A stretch of DNA of 64,000 nucleotides from Flavobacteriales bacterium UBA2669 (GCA_002359215.1 DEMN01000007.1:274918-338917); one strand, 5' to 3'. Counted from the stretch's first letter, positions 19,026 to 27,879 are shown. Translations and numbers: made by a program. The notes: generated by a model from the sequence alone, not told the origin.

Positions 19026-19529
19026 ATGACACATCTAAATTTAAGACTTTCATCAATCAAGTTAAGTAAACTGTCGTTGTTATTGGTGTTGTTTTTCTCT
19101 ACAAGTTTAATCGTAAATGCTCAAAAACTAATTTCTAGTGATGAGTTGACACCAAATTTATTAAAAGAAACGTTTGAAAATGCTTTTATTGAAGTGTTGG
19201 AAGTAAAAGAAACTTACGTAAAAGTAAAGGATGTTTATTCTGTATTTTTAGATATAGATCCTAAAAAAAGATATGTAACACTTTCGGGAGTTTACCAAGT
19301 GGTAGAGGGAGCTAAAAAACAAGAAGTGTATGAATTGATGAATAAGATTAATACAGAAGTAGCTTTGATAAAAATATTCTACAATGAAAATACCAATACG
19401 GTATCTTATTATTACTATTTTTATACTGAAGGAGGATTTACTCAAAAATCATTGGTTTACGCATTAAAATTATACAAAGATGCCATTACGCTTAGTCTTC
19501 AGAAAGATACAGAAAAGTTGATAAAATAA
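19026..19529 (+). CDS. Small secreted protein, YbjN-like fold suspected
   Basis: 167 residues. Residues 1-32 form a signal peptide with a long n-region (hydrophobic LSLLLVLFFSTSLIVNA, then Q). The mature part alternates helix and strand (YVKVKDVYSVFLDID, YVTLSGVYQV, ALIKIFYNENTNTVSYYYYF, then a terminal helix), which resembles the YbjN sensory-regulator fold; this is a weak resemblance by eye. It stands alone between an activator-type promoter and a strong terminator. The upstream operator suggests that the two-component system at 53-56 kb controls it. Confidence 0.72.
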   Translation: MTHLNLRLSSIKLSKLSLLLVLFFSTSLIVNAQKLISSDELTPNLLKETFENAFIEVLEVKETYVKVKDVYSVFLDIDPKKRYVTLSGVYQVVEGAKKQEVYELMNKINTEVALIKIFYNENTNTVSYYYYFYTEGGFTQKSLVYALKLYKDAITLSLQKDTEKLIK

Positions 19530-19548
19530 ATAAGCTTTTAGCTTTACA

Positions 19549-19585
19549 TAAAAAAGCACAGTCTAAATTTAGATTGTGCTTTTTT
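19549..19585 (+). terminator. Rho-independent terminator
   Basis: Hairpin AGCACAGTCTAAA / TTTAGATTGTGCT (one G-T pair) with A- and T-runs on either side; strong and potentially bidirectional. It closes the 19-kb secreted protein gene. Confidence 0.85.
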
Positions 19586-19644
19586 GTTTAACTTGTTTTT
19601 TTATTCATTACAGTTTAATTTCATAGCTTTGAATTTTAGAATAA

Positions 19645-20097
19645 ATGACTACAACAAGTAAAATATTAATAGGAAGGCAAGATGTTGCTGATTTTCCTCT
19701 GCTTAATATATCGCAATTACCAATTAAAATAGATACAGGAGCATATACATCCAGTCTACATTGTCATAACATTGTTGAATTCGAAGAAAATGGAAAAAAG
19801 AAAATAAAATGTAATCTTTTAGATCCTGAACATGAAAATTATCACGAAAAAGAAATTACATTTGCCGCCTTTACAAAAAAAAAGGTTAAAAGTTCTAATG
19901 GTCAGGTAGAAGAACGGTATAAAATAACAACGGAAATTGTTCTTTTTAATCAAACTTTTCCAATAGAGTTTACACTTTCAGAAAGAGGAAGTATGCGATT
20001 TAGTGTATTAATAGGAAGAAAGTTTTTAACCAATAGATTTATTGTAGATACATCAGTAAAAAATTTATCATTAAAAAAGAAGATTATAAAAATTTAA
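19645..20097 (+). CDS. RimB-like retropepsin-fold protease (RimK/LysX-associated)
   Basis: 150-residue protein of the Zn_protease/RimB family. The retropepsin-like catalytic motif KIDTGAYTSS holds D30, and the C-terminal half has FSVLIGRKFLTNRFIVD, the family's second conserved strand-turn. Such proteins sit next to rimK in many bacteria, and in Pseudomonas RimB opposes RimK's glutamate tailing. Here it lies 33 nt ahead of rimK on the same strand. The function is inferred from family and neighbourhood. Confidence 0.85.
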   Translation: MTTTSKILIGRQDVADFPLLNISQLPIKIDTGAYTSSLHCHNIVEFEENGKKKIKCNLLDPEHENYHEKEITFAAFTKKKVKSSNGQVEERYKITTEIVLFNQTFPIEFTLSERGSMRFSVLIGRKFLTNRFIVDTSVKNLSLKKKIIKI

Positions 20098-20130
20098 AAA
20101 GAAGATACAAATTAAACTCTGTTATTACAA

Positions 20131-21003
20131 ATGAAAATTATCGTTTTATCCCGAAATCCTAACCTTTACTCTACAAAACGCTTGGTTGAAGCAGGAGAAA
20201 AAAGAAAACACGAAATGATAGTAGTTGATCACACCAAATGTGATTTGATTATTGAGAAAAAAAAGCCACAAATTTACTATAAGGGTAAACCCCTTACAGA
20301 TGTAGATGCTGTAATTCCTAGAATTGGAGCTTCTGTAACATTTTACGGTACAGCTGTTGTTCGTCAGTTTGAAATGATGAAGGTATTTACAGCAACAGAA
20401 TCACAAGCATTAGTTCGTTCTAGAGATAAATTAAGGAGTTTACAAATTCTTTCGAGGGCTGGATTAGGATTGCCAAAAACTGCATTTACTAACTATTCTA
20501 AAGATGTAAAGTCTATTATTAAAAATGTTGGAGGAGCGCCATTGGTAATTAAATTATTAGAAGGAACCCAAGGAGTAGGAGTAGTGCTGGCTGAAAACAA
20601 CAATGCAGCTGAGTCGGTTTTAGAAGCATTTAATGGATTAAAAGCTAGAGTAATTGTTCAGGAATTTATTAAAGAAGCGGGAGGGGCAGATATTAGAGCA
20701 TTTGTTGTTGATGGAGTAGTAGTAGGAGCGATGAAAAGACAGGGAAAAGAAGGAGAATTTAGGTCTAATTTACACAGAGGAGGTACGGCTTCATTATACG
20801 ATTTAACAGATGATGAAGAAAATGCTGCGCTTAAAGCTGCTAAATCTCTTGGTTTAGGTGTTGCCGGTGTAGATATGTTACAATCTAAAAAAGGACCACT
20901 AATTATGGAAGTAAATTCTTCTCCAGGATTAGAGGGCATTGAAGGAGCTACCGGAAAAGATATTGCTAAAAGCATTATTAGATATATCGAGAGACATGTT
21001 TAA
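20131..21003 (+). CDS. rimK: ATP-grasp ligase RimK (ribosomal protein S6 glutamylation)
   Basis: Adds glutamate residues to the C-terminus of ribosomal protein S6, or makes poly-glutamate, using ATP. 290 residues with the full ATP-grasp layout: an N-terminal preATP-grasp domain, VIKLLEGTQGVGVVL (ATP loop), IVQEFIKEAGGADIRAFVV, and metal-binding ligands in GPLIMEVNSSPGLEG. Length and motifs match RimK. Middle gene of the RimB-like / RimK / desuccinylase-like trio. Confidence 0.93.
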   Translation: MKIIVLSRNPNLYSTKRLVEAGEKRKHEMIVVDHTKCDLIIEKKKPQIYYKGKPLTDVDAVIPRIGASVTFYGTAVVRQFEMMKVFTATESQALVRSRDKLRSLQILSRAGLGLPKTAFTNYSKDVKSIIKNVGGAPLVIKLLEGTQGVGVVLAENNNAAESVLEAFNGLKARVIVQEFIKEAGGADIRAFVVDGVVVGAMKRQGKEGEFRSNLHRGGTASLYDLTDDEENAALKAAKSLGLGVAGVDMLQSKKGPLIMEVNSSPGLEGIEGATGKDIAKSIIRYIERHV

Positions 21004-21056
21004 GGGTTAAAGTTTCGAGTTCAAATTTGAATTAAAAAAGTAAAGCATTAAGCTAT

Positions 21057-22022
21057 ATGGATACAGATGTTTTTCATTTTTTAGGTAAAAAAATTGGCAG
21101 AGGAGAAACCGTTCAGCTAAATATTGACATTGCTCGTTTGCATACCCGAACAGCCATTGAAGTACCTGTTATAGTTTCTAGAGGTAAAAATCCGGGACCA
21201 GTTATTTTACTAAATGCAGGAATTCATGGTGATGAGGTAAATGGCGTTGAAATAGTCAGACAAATTATTGCCAAAAATTATCATAAACCAACTAACGGAA
21301 CAGTAATTTGTATTCCGGTTTTAAATGTTTTCGGATTTTTACATCAAACACGAGAATTTCCAGATGGACGTGATTTAAACAGGGTTTTCCCTGGTTCTAA
21401 AGAAGGCTCTTTAGGAAGTAGATTCGCCTATTTTTTTATGAAAGAAATTGTTCCTAAAATTGATTATTGTATTGATTATCATACAGGAGCAAGTAAACGA
21501 TTTAATTATACCCATATTAGAATTGAAGGTGTTGATAAAGAAACGATTGAGCTAGCTCAAGTTTTTGGAGCACCTTTTATTATGTTGTCTAAAGTATTGC
21601 CAAAATCATTAAGAAGTGAAGCAGCAAAGAAAGGAGTTAAGGTTTTATTGTTTGAAGGAGGTAAGGCACTCGATTTAGATAGAGCAGTTACAAAAGTGGG
21701 AGTTGCCGGAGCATTAAAAGTGATGCATAAAATTGGGTTAAGAGATTTTTCAAAAGAAATTGCTGCTTATCCGAAAACTGAATCCATTACTTTGTCAGAC
21801 TCAAGCTGGACGAGAGCAAGGTATTCAGGTATGTTTAGAACCTATGTAAGTATTGGAAGTTATGTTAAAAAAGGTACTGTTTTAGGCACTATTTCTGATC
21901 CTTTTGGAGAGTTTGAAAAAAGAGTAATTTCTAAACATGATGGTTATATAGTATGCTCTAACCATTCTCCAATTGTAAATCAGGGAGATGCTTTATTTCA
22001 TGTTGGTTTTGATATAACGTAA
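21057..22022 (+). CDS. Succinylglutamate desuccinylase/aspartoacylase-family metallohydrolase
   Basis: Zinc carboxypeptidase-fold amidohydrolase of 321 residues. Zinc ligands H57 and E60 in NAGIHGDE and H142 in DYHTGAS; DLNRVFPG at 106-113 carries the substrate-binding Arg. A C-terminal beta-barrel (ISKHDGYIVCSNHSPIVNQGD) is typical of the AstE/AspA group. Encoded 53 nt after rimK. Conserved next to rimK, so processing of a glutamylated or N-acyl-glutamyl product is plausible, but the substrate is unknown. Confidence 0.88.
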   Translation: MDTDVFHFLGKKIGRGETVQLNIDIARLHTRTAIEVPVIVSRGKNPGPVILLNAGIHGDEVNGVEIVRQIIAKNYHKPTNGTVICIPVLNVFGFLHQTREFPDGRDLNRVFPGSKEGSLGSRFAYFFMKEIVPKIDYCIDYHTGASKRFNYTHIRIEGVDKETIELAQVFGAPFIMLSKVLPKSLRSEAAKKGVKVLLFEGGKALDLDRAVTKVGVAGALKVMHKIGLRDFSKEIAAYPKTESITLSDSSWTRARYSGMFRTYVSIGSYVKKGTVLGTISDPFGEFEKRVISKHDGYIVCSNHSPIVNQGDALFHVGFDIT

Positions 22023-22070
22023 GTGTAGTAGCTATAAAAAACAATACACTTCTGTGTTTTGTGCATTCCT

Positions 22071-23096
22071 TTACAATACTGATTTAAATTGGCTTAAAAA
22101 CCGAATATCTCCTTCGGAGTATAAACGCAAGTCATTTACTTTAAATTTGAGCATAGCAATACGTTCAATACCCATTCCGAAAGCAAACCCGCTGTATTTT
22201 TTACTGTCAATTCCACAATTTTCTAATACATTAGGGTCAACCATTCCACAGCCCATAATTTCTAAAAAGCCGGTATATTTACAAACATTACACCCTTCGC
22301 CATTGCAAACAGAGCAAGAAACATCCATTTCGGCACTTGGTTCTGTAAATGGAAAGTAAGATGGACGTAAACGAATTTGGGTTTTTTCACCAAACATTTC
22401 TTTAGCAAAATGAAGTAGGGTTTGTTTTAAGTCGGCAAAAGAAACATTTTCATCAATATATAAACCTTCAATTTGGTGAAAAAAACAATGAGCACGAGCA
22501 GAAATAGCCTCGTTTCTATAAACCCTTCCCGGAGAAAGTGTTCTAATAGGAGGCTTGGCATTTTCCATCACTCTAACTTGTACCGAAGAAGTGTGTGTTC
22601 TTAAAGCCATTTCGCCATTTGCGGCATCCACAAAAAAAGTATCTTGCATATCTCTTGCAGGATGTTCCGGTGGGAAATTTAATGCTGAAAAGTTATGCCA
22701 ATCATCTTCAATTTCAGGTCCTTCAGAAACTGTAAAACCAATTCTAGAAAATATTTCTATTATTTCATTTCGTACTAAAGAAATAGGATGTCTGCTTCCA
22801 ATTTTAGAAGGGTAACCGGTTCTGGTTAAATCAAGTTCGTCTGTGGTGTTGCTTGTATCTTTTGATAAGGTAGAAAGAATATAATCGTATTTTTCCTGAG
22901 CTTTTACTTTAGCTTCATTAATAAGCTGACCAACTTCTTTTTTCTGTTCGTTAGGAACATTTTTGAAATCATTAAATAAATCTTTGATAACATTTTTGCT
23001 ACCCAGAAATTGTATCCTGAATTTTTCTAAATTTTCTTTGCTATCAGTTACAAAACTGTCAATTTCATTTATTAGCTGATGAATTTTATCTTTCAT
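22071..23096 (-). CDS. pheS: Phenylalanyl-tRNA synthetase alpha subunit
   Basis: Catalytic alpha subunit of the (alpha-beta)2 synthetase that charges tRNA-Phe. An N-terminal coiled coil (about 1-85) for tRNA binding is followed by the class II core: motif 2 around RTHTSSVQVRVM and PGRVYRNEAISARH-like residues (here SPGRVYRNEAISA), a Cys-rich CSVCNGEGCNVC stretch as in many PheS, and motif 3 GFAFGMGIERIAML. 341 residues. pheT is not in the window. The upstream cyclophilin gene ends 20 nt before its start. Confidence 0.95.
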   Translation of the reverse strand: MKDKIHQLINEIDSFVTDSKENLEKFRIQFLGSKNVIKDLFNDFKNVPNEQKKEVGQLINEAKVKAQEKYDYILSTLSKDTSNTTDELDLTRTGYPSKIGSRHPISLVRNEIIEIFSRIGFTVSEGPEIEDDWHNFSALNFPPEHPARDMQDTFFVDAANGEMALRTHTSSVQVRVMENAKPPIRTLSPGRVYRNEAISARAHCFFHQIEGLYIDENVSFADLKQTLLHFAKEMFGEKTQIRLRPSYFPFTEPSAEMDVSCSVCNGEGCNVCKYTGFLEIMGCGMVDPNVLENCGIDSKKYSGFAFGMGIERIAMLKFKVNDLRLYSEGDIRFLSQFKSVL

Positions 23097-23115
23097 GCTG
23101 TTATTATATCAATAA

Positions 23116-23784
23116 TTATTTGATGATTTTAATGGTCATTTTCACATCTTCAATTGGTCTATTTTTTTTGTCTCTTTTTAAAGCAGCAATTTTATCTACT
23201 ACATCCAACCCTTCTATTACTTCTCCAAAAACAGTATAGTCCATATCTAAAGGAGGATATCCTCCAATGGTTTGGTAGGCTTTATATTGCTCATCAGTGT
23301 ATTTTATTCTTCCTTCCTTACTTTTTTCTATTTTTTCAATTTCTTCTGTAGTAAATTTTCTGCCCTGTACAATATAAAATTGGCAACCTGATGAACGTTT
23401 TTGAGGGTTTACGTTATCTGGTTGACGAGCGGCAGCTAATGCACCTTTTTTGTGAATTAAGTTAGTATTAAATTCCGCAGGAATGGTATAACCAACATCC
23501 CCTTCACCTAAAGATTCACCTTTTTGAGCGTTTTTAGAATCAGGATCTCCACCTTGAATCATAAAATCTTTAATTACTCTATGAAAAAGCGTTTCATTAT
23601 AAAAACCCTCTTTTACTAATTTTATAAAATTATCTCTATGTTGGGGTGTTTCGTTAAATAACTTTATTTTAATATTTCCGTATTCGGTAGATAATAGCAC
23701 TTTTGTTTCTTTCTTTTCTCCTTTAAATAAAGAAAAACTCATAAGTGAAAGAACTAATACACTAAAAAGAATTTTTTTTGACAT
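23116..23784 (-). CDS. Exported cyclophilin-type peptidyl-prolyl isomerase
   Basis: Catalyses cis/trans isomerisation of X-Pro bonds, assisting folding outside the cytoplasm. A signal peptide (MSKKILFSVLVLSLMSFSLF) precedes the cyclophilin domain: FHRVIKDFMIQGGDP supplies the catalytic Arg, Phe and Gln; FYIVQGRKF and YTVFGEVIEG complete the core. An extra loop of charged residues (EEIEKIEKSKEGRIKYTDEQ) interrupts the domain, as in related Bacteroidota enzymes. No lipobox Cys. Likely in a transcript with pheS. Confidence 0.9.
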   Translation of the reverse strand: MSKKILFSVLVLSLMSFSLFKGEKKETKVLLSTEYGNIKIKLFNETPQHRDNFIKLVKEGFYNETLFHRVIKDFMIQGGDPDSKNAQKGESLGEGDVGYTIPAEFNTNLIHKKGALAAARQPDNVNPQKRSSGCQFYIVQGRKFTTEEIEKIEKSKEGRIKYTDEQYKAYQTIGGYPPLDMDYTVFGEVIEGLDVVDKIAALKRDKKNRPIEDVKMTIKIIK

Positions 23785-23957
23785 GATAATATTATTTCTT
23801 ACATTTGTTCATTGCAATATTAAGAATTTATATTAAAAAGTTATAAATTTATAGACACATGAAATGAGCTATATTAAATCTTTCAATAAAATAGAAAGAT
23901 GTTATTGTTGGCGAGTTCCATTTTACAGACTTTAAAATAAAATAAAAATATTAACAG

Positions 23958-24377
23958 ATGAAACCGACTTTAAATTATATAGTATTAACCCTTGTTACTG
24001 TGGTGTTTTTCTTCTCTTGTGCTAAAGACAGAGGTCCAAGATTAGTTGTAAATGTTATTGAAGAAGATGGAACTCCTGCACCAGGAGCAACAGTACATGC
24101 TTGGCCAACAGATGGTCCTTTTGAGTGTGGAAGTTGTATTGTTGATGAGAAGAAAATGGATCAAACTACAACTGCTGATGCTGCGGGTGTAGCTACTTTC
24201 GATTTTAAATACTCTGTAGTGTTAGATGTAGAGGTTGTTTATTACAAACAAGGAGTAGATTCATTTTTACAACCTATTATTACGGATACACTGTATGGTA
24301 AAAAAGTAGTTAAAATTGAGGAAAAAAGACAAAGAAGTAGAAAGAACACCTACCAAGAAACAGTAATTGTAAAGTAA
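23958..24377 (+). CDS. Small lipoprotein with carboxypeptidase-regulatory-like beta fold
   Basis: 139 residues. Signal peptide with lipobox ending FFFSC, so lipidation is expected at Cys21. The mature domain opens VVNVIEEDGTPAPGATVHAW, which resembles Ig-like CarboxypepD_reg domains, and contains a local CGSCIVDEKK motif with two cysteines. It ends in a basic stretch (EKRQRSRKN). Function unknown. It stands alone between the divergent cyclophilin gene and the convergent gene at 24381. Confidence 0.72.
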   Translation: MKPTLNYIVLTLVTVVFFFSCAKDRGPRLVVNVIEEDGTPAPGATVHAWPTDGPFECGSCIVDEKKMDQTTTADAAGVATFDFKYSVVLDVEVVYYKQGVDSFLQPIITDTLYGKKVVKIEEKRQRSRKNTYQETVIVK

Positions 24378-24380
24378 TTA

Positions 24381-24731
24381 TTACAATTTTTTCAGGTTCT
24401 CAAAATAATCAATTATCGCTTTTCGCATTAATAACAATTGCTTTCGTCCTTTGGCGTTAGACGGTATTTTTTTGATGTTTTTGAAGTGAGGCCAACCATC
24501 TTCATCTCTTCCAGTAAATCTGTAATAACCAAATTGACTTAAAACGGTGCAGATGCCAATATGGATAATATCTACTTTTTCTTCTTTCTGAAAAACAGTA
24601 TGCGGTTTATTTAGTTCTTGTAGGCCAATTATATACAGTATGGTTTGTTCGTCTATTTGTTCACCAAAACGACCTTCAACCATTTTCAAAACACTTTCCC
24701 ACTTCTCTTTTAATTCGTTCTCTTCTATCAT
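24381..24731 (-). CDS. Conserved hypothetical protein
   Basis: 116 residues, no signal peptide or membrane segment. A mostly helical soluble protein (ILYIIGLQELNKPH, VDIIHIGICTVLSQFGYYRF, LLLMRKAIIDYFENL). I recognise no characterised family. Encoded 20 nt downstream of rnc on the same strand, so it probably belongs to the acpP-fabF-rnc transcript. Confidence 0.7.
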   Translation of the reverse strand: MIEENELKEKWESVLKMVEGRFGEQIDEQTILYIIGLQELNKPHTVFQKEEKVDIIHIGICTVLSQFGYYRFTGRDEDGWPHFKNIKKIPSNAKGRKQLLLMRKAIIDYFENLKKL

Positions 24732-24751
24732 TGTTGTTCTACTATTGTAAA

Positions 24752-25447
24752 TTAAGTTTCATTAGCAATTTCGTTATAAAATTGCTCAGCGGCATATTGT
24801 TCAGCTTTCTTTTTAGAAAAGGCCTTTCCTGTACCTTTAATTTCTGAATTAATAAGCAAAGTTACGGTATATATGTTTTGATTTCCTTCTAAATCTTCAA
24901 TCGTTTCAAATTCGAATGGAATTTTATTTTTCTGACACCATTCTATTACCCTACTTTTAAAATTGGTTTCTTGAGCTACAATTTTTTCACTATCTAAATG
25001 ATTTTCAATTAATTTTTGTTCAATGAAATTACGGGCATGTTCGTAACCTTTGTCAATATAAATAGCGCCAATTAAAGCTTCTAAAGCGTTTCCTAAAATA
25101 CTTAAACTTTTTTCTTCAGGTTTTTTTTCAATAAGTTCTGCTAAGCCTATTTTTTTACCAAGAGAGTTAAGCATTTCTCTACTTACAAAACGAGAGCGTA
25201 ATTGGGTAAGAAATCCTTCATCTTTAAAAGGATATCTTAAAAAAAGATAATGAGAAACAACACTGCTTAAAATACTATCGCCTAAAAACTCTAAGCGTTC
25301 GTTGCTTTGAATAATTTTATCATCACCAACCAAAGATTTGTGTGTTAGTGCTTGTTTGTAAATGGAAGTATTTTTAGGAAAAAATCCCAATATACGTTCT
25401 AATTTCAACGCATATTGGGATTTTTTTTTGAATAATAAGGCTAACAA
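24752..25447 (-). CDS. rnc: Ribonuclease III
   Basis: Double-strand-specific endoribonuclease for rRNA and mRNA processing. The RNase III signature NERLEFLGDSIL lies at residues 49-60 with metal-binding E53 and D57; a second acidic cluster is in EALIGAIYID (123-132). The double-stranded RNA-binding domain occupies about 160-228 (GKAFSKKKAEQYAAEQF). 231 residues. Its start is immediately next to the fabF stop, showing tight coupling; acpP-fabF-rnc is a classic bacterial cluster. Confidence 0.95.
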   Translation of the reverse strand: MLALLFKKKSQYALKLERILGFFPKNTSIYKQALTHKSLVGDDKIIQSNERLEFLGDSILSSVVSHYLFLRYPFKDEGFLTQLRSRFVSREMLNSLGKKIGLAELIEKKPEEKSLSILGNALEALIGAIYIDKGYEHARNFIEQKLIENHLDSEKIVAQETNFKSRVIEWCQKNKIPFEFETIEDLEGNQNIYTVTLLINSEIKGTGKAFSKKKAEQYAAEQFYNEIANET

Positions 25448-26701
25448 TTAACTTTTATATTTTTTAAAAATAATGGAAGCATTATGTCCACCAAAACCAA
25501 AGGTATTACTAAGAGCAGCTCTAACGTCTCTTTTTTGAGCTTTGTTAAATGTAAAGTTTAATTTAGGGTCAAAAGATTCATCATCAGTAAAATGATTAAT
25601 GGTTGGAGGAACGATATTCTCATTAACAGCCATAAGGGTAGCAATAGCTTCTAAAGCACCTGCTGCACCTAATAAATGACCTGTCATTGATTTTGTTGAG
25701 CTTATGTTTAAGTTATAAGCATGATCGTTAAAAACAGAAAGAATTGCTTGCGTTTCAGCAATATCTCCTAATGGAGTAGAAGTTCCATGTACATTAATGT
25801 AATCAATATCTTCAGGAGAAATTCCTGCATCTTCAATAGCATTAAGCATTACGTTTTTAGCACCTAATCCTTCAGGATGTGGGGCTGTCATGTGGTGAGC
25901 ATCGGCAGATAAACCACCACCAATTACTTCAGCATAAATTTTTGCACCTCTAGCTTTTGCATGTTCGTATTCTTCAAGAATAACAGCAGCACCACCTTCT
26001 CCCATTACAAAACCATCTCTGTCTTTATCGAAAGGACGAGAAGCAGTTTCTGGAGAATCATTTCTAGTTGAAAGAGCATGCATAGCATTAAATCCGCCCA
26101 TTCCAGCTTCATAAATGGCAGCTTCAGAACCTCCGGCAACGAATACATCAGCTTTTCCTAAACGGATATAATTAAAAGCATCAATAAGTGCATTGGTAGA
26201 AGAAGCACATGCTGCAACAGTGGTAAAGTTAGGGCCTCTAAAACCATATTCCATAGAAATTAATCCTGAAGCAATATCTGCAATCATTTTAGGAATAAAG
26301 AAAGGGTTAAATCTTGGAGTTCCATCGCCACCAACAAAATTGGTTACTTCATCCTGAAAAGTTTTAATACCTCCAATTCCTGATCCCCAAATAACACCAA
26401 CTCTATCTTTATTAACCGTTTCTAGGTTAATTTTTGAATCAATAACAGCTTCTTTAGAAGCAATTAATGCAAATTGAGTATAAGGATCAATTTTTCTAGC
26501 TTCCTTTCTATCAAAATGGTCGGCAGCATCAAAGTTTTTTACTTCACAAGCAAATTGTGTTTTAAACTTTGTAGCATCAAATCTTGTGATAGGAGCACAA
26601 CCACTAACACCTTTCTTAAGGTTTTCCCAAGTTTCAGGAAAAGTATTTCCTAATGGGGTAATGGCACCTATTCCGGTTACAACAACTCTTTTTAATTCCA
26701 T
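25448..26701 (-). CDS. fabF: Beta-ketoacyl-ACP synthase II
   Basis: Condensing enzyme of type II fatty-acid synthesis, elongating acyl-ACP with malonyl-ACP. The catalytic triad is visible: C165 in AACASST, H305 in NVHGTST and H342 in MTGHLLGA, with K337 in STKSMTG. 417 residues, ordinary length. It follows acpP by 97 nt, which hold a weak terminator, and touches rnc. Confidence 0.97.
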   Translation of the reverse strand: MELKRVVVTGIGAITPLGNTFPETWENLKKGVSGCAPITRFDATKFKTQFACEVKNFDAADHFDRKEARKIDPYTQFALIASKEAVIDSKINLETVNKDRVGVIWGSGIGGIKTFQDEVTNFVGGDGTPRFNPFFIPKMIADIASGLISMEYGFRGPNFTTVAACASSTNALIDAFNYIRLGKADVFVAGGSEAAIYEAGMGGFNAMHALSTRNDSPETASRPFDKDRDGFVMGEGGAAVILEEYEHAKARGAKIYAEVIGGGLSADAHHMTAPHPEGLGAKNVMLNAIEDAGISPEDIDYINVHGTSTPLGDIAETQAILSVFNDHAYNLNISSTKSMTGHLLGAAGALEAIATLMAVNENIVPPTINHFTDDESFDPKLNFTFNKAQKRDVRAALSNTFGFGGHNASIIFKKYKS

Positions 26702-26733
26702 AAATCTGTTAGGTTAAAAATTTGATTATAAAC

Positions 26734-26763
26734 AGAAAAAGCTTTGAATTAAACATCCAAAGC
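26734..26763 (-). terminator. Weak intra-operon terminator between acpP and fabF
   Basis: On the minus strand, stem GCTTTG / CAAAGC (6 bp, 11-nt loop) is followed by TTTTTCTG. It could let most transcripts end after acpP, giving excess carrier protein over FabF. Confidence 0.5.
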
Positions 26764-26798
26764 AATTTCTAAACAATTTTTTATAGAGCTTAAATCGC

Positions 26799-27035
26799 TT
26801 ATTTTAGGTTGTTTTCGATGTAATTAATAGCATCACCTACTGTAGCAATTTTTTCAGCCTCATCGTCTGGAATAGCAATATTAAACTCTTTTTCAAATTC
26901 CATAATCAATTCAACTGTGTCTAAAGAATCAGCTCCTAAATCGTTAGTAAAGCTTGCTTCATTTGTTACTTCGTTTTCGTCAACGCCTAATTTGTCAACA
27001 ATAATTGATTTTACTTTTCCTGTAATATCTGACAT
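26799..27035 (-). CDS. acpP: Acyl carrier protein
   Basis: 78-residue carrier of the growing acyl chain. The phosphopantetheine serine is S37 in the motif GADSLDTVEL; the acidic helices (LIMEFEKEFNIAIPDDEAEK) are typical. The ATG at 27035 (MSDITGKV) is the right start; a longer frame from 27065 would add ten non-conserved residues. First gene of acpP-fabF-rnc. Confidence 0.97.
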   Translation of the reverse strand: MSDITGKVKSIIVDKLGVDENEVTNEASFTNDLGADSLDTVELIMEFEKEFNIAIPDDEAEKIATVGDAINYIENNLK

Positions 27036-27197
27036 GTTTTTTAATTTTAAGTTTATAAGGTGCAAAGAAAATTATTTATCTCAATATAATCAAATTATTT
27101 TTGATTATTCGTACCTATTTTATTCACATAATTTTTATTGGTGCTTAGTTTTAAGAATTTACACGTGTTTTTAAAGGTGTAAAATTACTTTAATTCC

Positions 27198-27205
27198 TAC
27201 TTTTG
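27198..27205 (+). promoter_or_regulatory. Candidate -7 box of purN
   Basis: TACTTTTG fits TAnnTTTG, 24 nt before the purN ATG. A -33 TTG was not found at the normal distance. Confidence 0.4.
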
Positions 27206-27229
27206 CGACTATAAAAATACTATTATTTC

Positions 27230-27793
27230 ATGTATAAAATTGCCATTTTTGCTTCTGGTAGCGGCTCTAACGCTGAAAACATTGCCAATTATTTTAAAGA
27301 CAAGCCTGTCGCAGAAGTTGGACTAATTCTCACCAACAAAGCAGATGCTTTTGTATTGGAGAGAGCAAAAAAAATAGGTGTTGAAAGTGCAGTTTTTTCT
27401 TCTGAACAGTTAAAATCGGGCGAATTAGTCGATTTATTGAAGGATAAAGGTATTGATTTTATAGTATTGGCTGGATTTTTACTCAAAATACCTGAAAATT
27501 TAATTGCTGCTTTTCCCAATAAAATTATCAACATACACCCGGCATTATTGCCTAAATATGGTGGAAAAGGAATGTATGGAGATGCTGTTCATAAAGCGGT
27601 GGTTGCTAATAGAGAAAAAGAATCGGGGATTACCATACATTATGTAAATGAACATTATGATGAAGGAGCTATTATTTTTCAAGCGAAGTGTGCTGTTACT
27701 GAAACCGATTCTTATGAAGATGTCGCCAATAAAATTCATCAATTAGAATATGAGCATTTTCCGAAAGTTATTGAAGGGGTATTAGCCCCCTAA
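27230..27793 (+). CDS. purN: Phosphoribosylglycinamide formyltransferase
   Basis: Third step of purine synthesis: transfers formyl from 10-formyl-THF to GAR. The phosphate-binding loop FASGSGSNAENI is at 7-18; catalytic N101 and H103 in NIHPALLPKYGG and D144 in HYDEGAII. 187 residues, normal. Stand-alone gene; the stop codon is directly followed by a CCCCCGAAGGGGG palindrome. Confidence 0.95.
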   Translation: MYKIAIFASGSGSNAENIANYFKDKPVAEVGLILTNKADAFVLERAKKIGVESAVFSSEQLKSGELVDLLKDKGIDFIVLAGFLLKIPENLIAAFPNKIINIHPALLPKYGGKGMYGDAVHKAVVANREKESGITIHYVNEHYDEGAIIFQAKCAVTETDSYEDVANKIHQLEYEHFPKVIEGVLAP

Positions 27794-27815
27794 TCCCCCG
27801 AAGGGGGACTTTTCC
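27791..27815 (+). repeat. CCCCCGAAGGGGG palindromic repeat, possible purN terminator
   Basis: Palindrome at 27795-27807 in the context TAATCCCCCGAAGGGGGACTTTT, right behind the purN stop (27791-27793). This string is a familiar dispersed repeat in Bacteroidota genomes; the following T-run could also let it terminate transcription. GC-rich against its surroundings. Confidence 0.5.
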
Positions 27816-27879
27816 AACGCACAAAACCAAACTTTTTCGTCACCCTTGTGCAGCGTAACGGAAACAGGAATCTTTTTTC

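Noticed and set aside
21020..21031. TTCAAATTTGAA palindrome between rimK and the desuccinylase-like gene
   Set aside because: AT-rich 12-mer in an AT-rich spacer inside an operon; no promoter features.
22054..22359. 101-codon open frame opposite the pheS 3' end
   Set aside because: Overlaps a conserved synthetase gene on the other strand; no independent support.
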